Shown one piece after another: positions 22,275 through 26,331 of a DNA stretch of 26,331 nt. How positions within the stretch are numbered: the stretch's first letter is position 1; each line of letters starts with the position of its first letter. The position numbers were made by a program, and so were the translations under genes. The notes beneath the pieces are model-generated. The model did no database searches and was not told where the DNA came from. It saw only the letters and a program-made list of their open reading frames with translations. The stretch comes from an uncultured Acidiphilium sp. Its GTDB lineage: Bacteria; Bacillota; Clostridia; Christensenellales; Borkfalkiaceae. The stretch spans positions 1-26,331 of the forward strand of contig CABUWK010000031.1 in the NCBI GenBank assembly GCA_902495325.1, given 5' to 3'.

Positions 22275-23558
22275 TTAAAACAATTTCTCAGACCCGGCTT
22301 TTCCGTCGCCCGAAGTCTGTTTTTCCCACGGAAGCTCTTCCCCCGCTTTGAAATTGTATACCGGCTTCATCACGTCGACGATATCGACGGTATCGCCGAT
22401 CACGCCGATAATGTCTCCGAGCGACTTATATGCCATCGGCGATTCGTCAAGCGTCTGCACGCCCACGGAAGTGGAATAAACGCCTTTCATCTCTTCCCTG
22501 TAAACCTCCGGATCAAGAGTTGCCTTTGCCTTTTGCCGGGACATGACCCTGCCTGCCCCGTGAGGCGCGGAATCGTTCCATTCGGGATTCCCCTTGCCGA
22601 TCGCAAGCACGGAACCGTCGCGCATGTTGATCGGGATCAGAACTTTCTCCCCTTTGCGGGAGGAGATGGCGCCTTTTCTTAAAATCATCTCTTTCGTATC
22701 GATATAATTATGCACCGTGTGAAAACTTCCGGCAGAGGTCATTCCCGTTTTTTCAAGGATGATCTCTGCCATTTTTTCGCGGTTTCTTGCGGCAAAACGC
22801 TGGCATATTTCCACGTCGTGCAGATAACGGGAAAGAAAATCGCCGTAAAGCCAGCACAGATCTTCCGGCACATCCGGTTCTTTCTCTTCATATTCTTTCC
22901 CGAGCGTTTTCAGCGCAGCCTGTATCTCCGCCCTTCTCCCTTCCGCCTTATACGAAGAAATAATTTCATCCCGCCGACGGAAATATTCCGCTTTTCCCGC
23001 ATGCAGATCGATCGCAAGATTCTGGTAGACTTCCGCCACCTGTTTGCCGAGATTCCGGCTGCCCGAGTGAATGATCAGATAAAACGTGCCGTCCGCCGCC
23101 CTGTCGATCTCGATAAAGTGATTGCCTCCGCCAAGCGTGCCGAGAGAACGTTCCAACCGACGGGTATCCCGCAGATCCCGATAGCATTTCAGTCCCGTCA
23201 GATCGAAGCGTTCGATCCGCCCGTCCCACACACGCATTCCGGAAGGGATCGCATGACACGCTTCGTCTGTTTTTGCAAAATCGAGTTTCGTTCCGGCGAG
23301 TTTTACGGTATACATGCCGCATCCGATATCCACGCCGACGATATTCGGGCAAACTTTATCTTTTACCGTCATAGTCGTTCCGATCGTGCACCCCTTTCCG
23401 GCATGAACGTCCGGCATAATGCGGACTTTGCTTCCTTCCGTCAATCCGTAGTCGCACATGCGGCGGATCTGCCCGATCGCCTCGTCTTCAATCACGCTTG
23501 CATAGCAGATCGCCGTGCAGAACTTTCCTTTGATTTCCACAGGCTTAACGTTCGTCAT
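22275..23558 (-). CDS. rtcB: RNA-splicing ligase RtcB
   Basis: This 427-residue protein has all RtcB landmarks: P-D-V-H-A-G-K-G-C-T-I-G, V-G-V-D-I-G-C80-G-M (Mn2+ ligands), L-G-G-G-N-H-F-I-E, I-H-S-G-S-R-N-L-G, R-K-G-A-I-S-S-R-K-G, and S-A-P-H333-G-A-G-R with the histidine that is guanylylated. The enzyme joins RNA 2',3'-cyclic phosphate (or 3'-phosphate) to 5'-OH ends with GTP and Mn2+, repairing cleaved RNAs such as tRNAs. The ATG overlaps the stop of the slipin gene (ATGA), so translation is coupled. No archease, RtcA, RtcR or Ro60 gene is in the window. Confidence 0.97.
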   Translation of the reverse strand: MTNVKPVEIKGKFCTAICYASVIEDEAIGQIRRMCDYGLTEGSKVRIMPDVHAGKGCTIGTTMTVKDKVCPNIVGVDIGCGMYTVKLAGTKLDFAKTDEACHAIPSGMRVWDGRIERFDLTGLKCYRDLRDTRRLERSLGTLGGGNHFIEIDRAADGTFYLIIHSGSRNLGKQVAEVYQNLAIDLHAGKAEYFRRRDEIISSYKAEGRRAEIQAALKTLGKEYEEKEPDVPEDLCWLYGDFLSRYLHDVEICQRFAARNREKMAEIILEKTGMTSAGSFHTVHNYIDTKEMILRKGAISSRKGEKVLIPINMRDGSVLAIGKGNPEWNDSAPHGAGRVMSRQKAKATLDPEVYREEMKGVYSTSVGVQTLDESPMAYKSLGDIIGVIGDTVDIVDVMKPVYNFKAGEELPWEKQTSGDGKAGSEKLF

Positions 23559-24670
23559 CTCTGCCCTCCCGTTCCCCTTCCGCCGATCATTCCGACAAGT
23601 TTTGTCAGCATGTCGCCGTCACCGCTCAGCGAAATGTTGCCCACGTGTTCGCAGATGCGTTCCACGTATTCCAGTTCTTTCAGGCGATACAGCGTTTTGT
23701 TTTCTTCCATCAGTTTTGCCGTATTCAAAAGCGATCTCGTGGAAGCGACCTCTTCGCGGCGGGAGATCACGTTTGCCTGCGCTTTTTTCTCCGCCACGAG
23801 AACGGTGTTCATGATCTCGCGGATCTCGCCGGGAAGAATGATATCCTTCACGCCCGCACCCGTAATTTCCACAAACAGCTCCTTCTCCTTTTCTTTCAGG
23901 CGGGAAAGCACGTATGCCGAAAGTTTTTCTTTGGCGGCGAGAATGTCGTCCAGCCGGTATTGCCCGACGAAATCGCGCAAAGCAAGCTGCGCCGCAACGT
24001 GCAGATGTTCGGTGAAATCGTCCACTTCCGAGAGGACCTTCGCGCAGTCGGTAATGCGATAATCGAAAACGAAATTGATCCTGAGCGAAACTTTGTCCTG
24101 CGTCATGATCTCCTGCCCCATAACGTTCATCTGCGTAAGGCGAGTGTCTGCATAGCCGACGTCCGTTTTCACGTTCGATTTCCAGAAATAATACACGCCG
24201 GGTTCCAGAAGACGAACGAATTTGTTATCGAAATTCAGCCGCGCTTTCTGATACTCTTTCACTTCGATCCTGCTATAAAGAGAAGCGGGGATCTTGTCGA
24301 ATATGTATTTCGGAAAATTTTCTTCCACTTCGGGCGTAGAAGTATCCGCCGTGCGGAATTCATGCGTTTCGCCGTTTTTCCAGAACGCATATTTCCCGCG
24401 GGAAGACAGCGCATCGGCAAAACCCCCGTTTACGAAATGAAAAACGATCTGCTCGTCGCCGACCTCGGTCACGACGACGCGTTCCGCAAAACTTTTATCC
24501 GCCAGCAGAACGTCAAGCGGACAATCGGGGCAAACCGCCTGTTTTCCGTCCGAAACAACGATCTTTCTGCCGCCGTAAAGACGATATTTCCCCGCATCGA
24601 GCGTTTTTACATACTTTCCGTTCTTAAACAGAAACCCTTTCTGATTTTCGTTGATAATTACTTTTTTCAT
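23555..24670 (-). CDS. SPFH/slipin family protein encoded with RtcB
   Basis: This 371-residue protein contains a band-7/SPFH domain (about 150-300) with slipin-type motifs: F-V-R-L-L-E-P-G-V-Y-Y-F-W, D-T-R-L-T-Q-M-N-V-M-G-Q-E-I-M-T-Q-D-K-V-S-L-R-I-N, and A-A-Q-L-A-L-R-D-F-V-G-Q-Y. A helical stretch (about 300-350) should mediate oligomerisation. The N-terminal part repeats a K-G-F-L-F-K-N-G-K-Y / L-D-A-G-K-Y-R-L-Y pattern. Classical slipins have a hydrophobic N-terminal anchor, absent here, so it is probably soluble or peripherally attached. ATG at 24670 has AAGGAGG seven bases upstream; the longer open frame to 25051 crosses structured RNA and is rejected. The ATGA overlap with rtcB argues for a joint function in RNA repair, perhaps as scaffold; its role is unproven. 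Confidence 0.9.
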   Translation of the reverse strand: MKKVIINENQKGFLFKNGKYVKTLDAGKYRLYGGRKIVVSDGKQAVCPDCPLDVLLADKSFAERVVVTEVGDEQIVFHFVNGGFADALSSRGKYAFWKNGETHEFRTADTSTPEVEENFPKYIFDKIPASLYSRIEVKEYQKARLNFDNKFVRLLEPGVYYFWKSNVKTDVGYADTRLTQMNVMGQEIMTQDKVSLRINFVFDYRITDCAKVLSEVDDFTEHLHVAAQLALRDFVGQYRLDDILAAKEKLSAYVLSRLKEKEKELFVEITGAGVKDIILPGEIREIMNTVLVAEKKAQANVISRREEVASTRSLLNTAKLMEENKTLYRLKELEYVERICEHVGNISLSGDGDMLTKLVGMIGGRGTGGQR

Positions 24671-24959
24671 ATATAAGATCCTCCTTCGGGATGAATTTTG
24701 CGATGCGTTTGTCCGTTTGCCGAAAAGTTGATTTCGGATCCGCAGAATACGGCGGCGGACTCGTTGAGTTTCCCGTGGCGCCGGAAGAGAACAGATCTCT
24801 CCCGACCTGCCGGGCGATCGGATTTGACCCGGTCGCCTGCGGCTGCGAAAGCGGAAAGGAAAATTTTTCTCCCGTTCGGCTTTTCGCCCCGAAAAACGAT
24901 ATCCCGAATCCGGCAAAGCCGTGTTTCCGCCGCTTTCAGCCCATCGGAAAACGGGTAAA
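24671..24959 (-). other. Leader stretch before the slipin gene, with a T-arm-like hairpin
   Basis: No convincing gene and no -35/-10 pair for the slipin gene are seen here, so transcription probably comes from the promoter at 25237. The one clear structure is a 9-bp hairpin with one mismatch at 24813-24837, GGCGACCGG-GTCAAAT-CCGATCGCC on the minus strand. Its 7-nt loop and inner pairs resemble the T-arm of the neighbouring tRNA-Leu (CGG-TTCAAAT-CCG). Confidence 0.4.
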
Positions 24960-25236
24960 AGCGGAACAAACGCTTTTCGTTGGTTTGTGTTGTTCTTCGC
25001 TACCTTGCGAATTGATTTTGCTCCTTGCGGAGCGAGACGTCTGCCAGACACGCTTCGCCTTGCGGCGCGGCGTTTCGGGGATCGAACCCGAGGTTACGCA
25101 ATTACAGCCCTGCGATAAGGCTAACAGCGCCGCATTTCTTCCCTGCGGCAAGGGAGTAAGCAAAACCGTCATACGCGCCGGAACCTCCTTGCGCAACGCG
25201 GCGGTTTGTATCCGCCTGTTTTCCTCTTACACCCCT
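24960..25236 (-). ncRNA. Candidate structured RNA with a tRNA-like module, upstream of slipin-rtcB
   Basis: On the minus strand after the TATAAT at 25242-25237 the sequence is rich in short perfect hairpins: GGCGG-ATACAAA-CCGCC (25216-25200), GCC-GCAA-GGC (25066-25057), GCTCC-GCAA-GGAGC (25033-25020) and TTCGC-AAGGTA-GCGAA (25011-24996). Two have GNRA loops, and the motif CGCAAGG occurs four times. Between 25132 and 25068 lies a tRNA-like fold: acceptor-like CGGCGCT / AACGCCG with one mismatch, a perfect T-arm TCGGG-TTCGATC-CCCGA, and a central hairpin. A full D-arm plus anticodon arm is missing and no CCA is encoded, so it is not a normal tRNA. An 86-aa frame covers it but looks like a passenger. 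It may be a free RNA or the operon leader. Confidence 0.45.
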
Positions 25237-25245
25237 ATTATAGCA
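25237..25245 (-). promoter_or_regulatory. Extended -10 promoter of the structured RNA / slipin-rtcB unit
   Basis: Minus strand TGC-TATAAT (25245-25237), an extended -10. The -35 position has only GTGAAA-like sequence. The IS element begins about 50 bp further upstream. Confidence 0.5.
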
Positions 25246-25294
25246 AAGCGAAAAGAAGTTTTCACGGAAAAAAAGTTGCGAACTCGATCTGATA

Positions 25295-25330
25295 TGCACC
25301 CCAAAAGTTAGACAAACTTTTGGAGGTGTA
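25295..25330 (+). promoter_or_regulatory. IS left-end hairpin enclosing the orfA ribosome binding site
   Basis: The terminal repeat can pair with the sequence just inside it: CCAAAAGTT / AACTTTTGG (9 bp, loop AGACA), extended by CACC/GGTG after one bulged base. The GGAGG for orfA (25322-25326) lies in the 3' arm, so a transcript entering from outside would hide it. Confidence 0.55.
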
Positions 25331-25337
25331 TATTTTT

Positions 25338-25748
25338 ATGAAAGGAAGGAAAAGAAGAAACAAAAAATACTCGCCAGAATTCAAAATATCTGTTATAATG
25401 GATATGCGAGAACATCATTTGAGCTACGGTGAAACAATGCGAAAATATTTTCCGCATTTAGCCCCTCGAGGCATTGGCTTTCTGAAACAGTGGGAACGCA
25501 TATATTTAGAAGAAGGAAAAGTCGGCTTTTACATAGAAAAGCGTGGCAGATCGACAAAAATGGATAATCCAAGGAAAGGCAGACCGAGAAAGAAACCATT
25601 AGATAAGCAGGTAGAAAATGACTTAATTGCAGAGCTGCAAAAATTAAAAGAAGAAAATCAATATTTAAGAGCGGAGAACGAATACATAAAAAAATTGAGT
25701 GCCTTAATTGCAGCGGAAGAACAAAAGAAAAGCAAAAAGCAGAAATAG
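25338..25748 (+). CDS. IS3-family transposase OrfA (DNA-binding subunit)
   Basis: This protein of 136 residues has a basic N-terminus, a helix-turn-helix region (about 10-60; Y-S-P-E-F-K-I-S-V-I-M-D-M and a second helix near L-S-Y-G-E-T-M-R-K-Y-F) and a C-terminal leucine-zipper-like coiled coil (about 85-120; L-Q-K-L-K-E-E-N-Q-Y-L-R-A-E-N). OrfA binds the IS ends and dimerises through the zipper. ATG at 25338 is used; GGAGG is 11 bases upstream, and the in-frame TTG at 25320 overlaps that site. Near the end a run of seven As (25688-25694) falls in frame as A-AAA-AAA, a classical -1 slippery site leading into orfB. Confidence 0.92.
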   Translation: MKGRKRRNKKYSPEFKISVIMDMREHHLSYGETMRKYFPHLAPRGIGFLKQWERIYLEEGKVGFYIEKRGRSTKMDNPRKGRPRKKPLDKQVENDLIAELQKLKEENQYLRAENEYIKKLSALIAAEEQKKSKKQK

Positions 25749-26331
25749 TTACGCAATTAAGGCAAAAATATCCGCTTGAAATCCTGTTAAAAATCTCAAA
25801 GGTTAAACGAAGTACTTACTACTACAACGAAAAGAAAGGTAAAGTAGATAAATACGCTGCTGAAAAAGAAGAAATCATAGAACTTTTCAATTACCATAAG
25901 CAAAGATACGGATACCGTAGAATAACGGATGAAATGAGAGCCAAAGGTTATATCATAAACCATAAAACGGTATTAAAGCTAATGAAAAGCCTTAATCTTA
26001 AAGGGAAACAGCGTAAAAACGAAAAGTATCATTCTTACAAAGGCGAAGTAGGAAAGGTAGCGGAAAATCTCTTGCAAAGAGATTTCACGGCAGAGACGCC
26101 TTTTGAAAAACTTACAACGGATGTAACGCAGTTTAACGTTTGTGGGGAAAAAGTTTACTTATCCCCTACGTTGGATTTATATAACCGAGAAATTATTTCC
26201 TATTCTATTTCGTTAAGTCCGAACTTGGATCAAATACGAGAAATGTTGAACGGGTTATTTGAGAAACTTCCCGAAAATGCAAGACCGTTATTTCATTCAG
26301 ATCAAGGTTGGCAATACCAACACGCAGAATA
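25694..26331 (+). CDS. IS3-family transposase OrfB (integrase domain), partial
   Basis: The -1 frame relative to orfA is open to the window end (about 212 codons). It shows an HTH_21-type segment (H-K-Q-R-Y-G-Y-R-R-I, then N-H-K-T-V-L-K-L-M) followed by the rve catalytic core, with the first Asp in L-T-T-D-V-T-Q-F and the second in F-H-S-D-Q-G-W-Q-Y. The third residue, Glu of the DDE triad, lies beyond the window. There is no convincing independent start, so the protein is expected as an OrfAB fusion by frameshifting at the A-AAA-AAA site. The given start is that slippage point. The visible part has no stop, so the element may be active. Confidence 0.9.
   Translation, partial: MECLNCSGRTKEKQKAEIVTQLRQKYPLEILLKISKVKRSTYYYNEKKGKVDKYAAEKEEIIELFNYHKQRYGYRRITDEMRAKGYIINHKTVLKLMKSLNLKGKQRKNEKYHSYKGEVGKVAENLLQRDFTAETPFEKLTTDVTQFNVCGEKVYLSPTLDLYNREIISYSISLSPNLDQIREMLNGLFEKLPENARPLFHSDQGWQYQHAE

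Larger units (their letters stand above)
25295..26331 (+). mobile_element. IS3-family insertion sequence (IS150-like), cut by the window end
   Basis: The left end begins TGCACCCCAAAAGTTAGAC, typical of IS150-like IS3 elements. Two overlapping frames (orfA, orfB) follow in the -1 arrangement. The element is visibly more AT-rich than the flanking DNA, as expected for acquired DNA. The right end, the target duplication and the last third of orfB lie outside the window. Confidence 0.92.

Noticed and set aside
22710..24062. 450-aa plus-strand ORF
   Set aside because: Antisense to rtcB and the slipin gene, which both show clear family motifs.
25067..25134. A normal tRNA gene
   Set aside because: The T-arm is perfect, but the acceptor has a mismatch, one of the D/anticodon arms is missing in any fold, and no CCA follows.
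24936..25196. 86-aa minus-strand ORF over the tRNA-like RNA
   Set aside because: The AGGAGG is 11 bases from its internal ATG, but the frame passes through the T-arm-like and GNRA hairpins and matches no protein pattern. RNA structure explains the sequence better, though translation is not excluded.
1..26331. CRISPR array, prophage or toxin-antitoxin system
   Set aside because: No regularly spaced short repeats, cas genes, phage structural genes or recognisable toxin-antitoxin pair were found.

Overview
The window looks like the chromosome of a mid-GC Firmicutes of the Clostridia type. The signs are strong AGGAGG-type ribosome binding sites, very consensus-like sigma-A promoters with 17-bp spacers, rpsU under its own promoter, a high-molecular-weight rubredoxin and many short rho-independent terminators. 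No marker gene allows a genus call.

Layout. 1-430: a possible partial gene and a two-helix membrane protein, minus strand. 560-805: two tandem ~105-bp repeats, each a promoter plus hairpins on the minus strand, probably a duplicated small RNA. 890-3024: one minus-strand unit, consensus promoter > 27-codon upstream ORF > flavin reductase-rubredoxin fusion > tandem HD/HD-GYP protein. 3166-4067: a helical hypothetical protein and rpsU. 4155-7515: a catalytically dead P1B-ATPase-like protein and an M29 aminopeptidase. 7544-10215: an intact cation P-type ATPase, divergent from the aminopeptidase. 10287-11729: nitroreductase plus a membrane protein behind a structured leader. 11774-13387: a processive family 2 glycosyltransferase. 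13499-14876: an ECF sigma factor and its likely membrane anti-sigma factor.

15023-21667: a carbohydrate locus. A minus-strand operon of trehalase-family glycosidase, lipoprotein sugar-binding protein and a 1019-aa glycosidase has overlapping genes and no permease. A divergent AraC regulator faces it.

21813-25242: an RNA-centred region, all on the minus strand. It holds tRNA-Leu(UAA); a 21-bp duplication of that tRNA's 3' end bounding a small structured islet; rtcB (RNA ligase) overlapping an SPFH/slipin gene; and upstream of them a promoter followed by a candidate structured RNA with a tRNA-like module. Association of RtcB with tRNA-mimicking Y RNAs is known from other bacteria, so this is the most interesting part of the window. 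The window ends inside an AT-richer IS3-family element inserted about 50 bp upstream of that RNA's promoter.

All family calls were made by reading motifs, without database searches. RNA structures were paired by eye.
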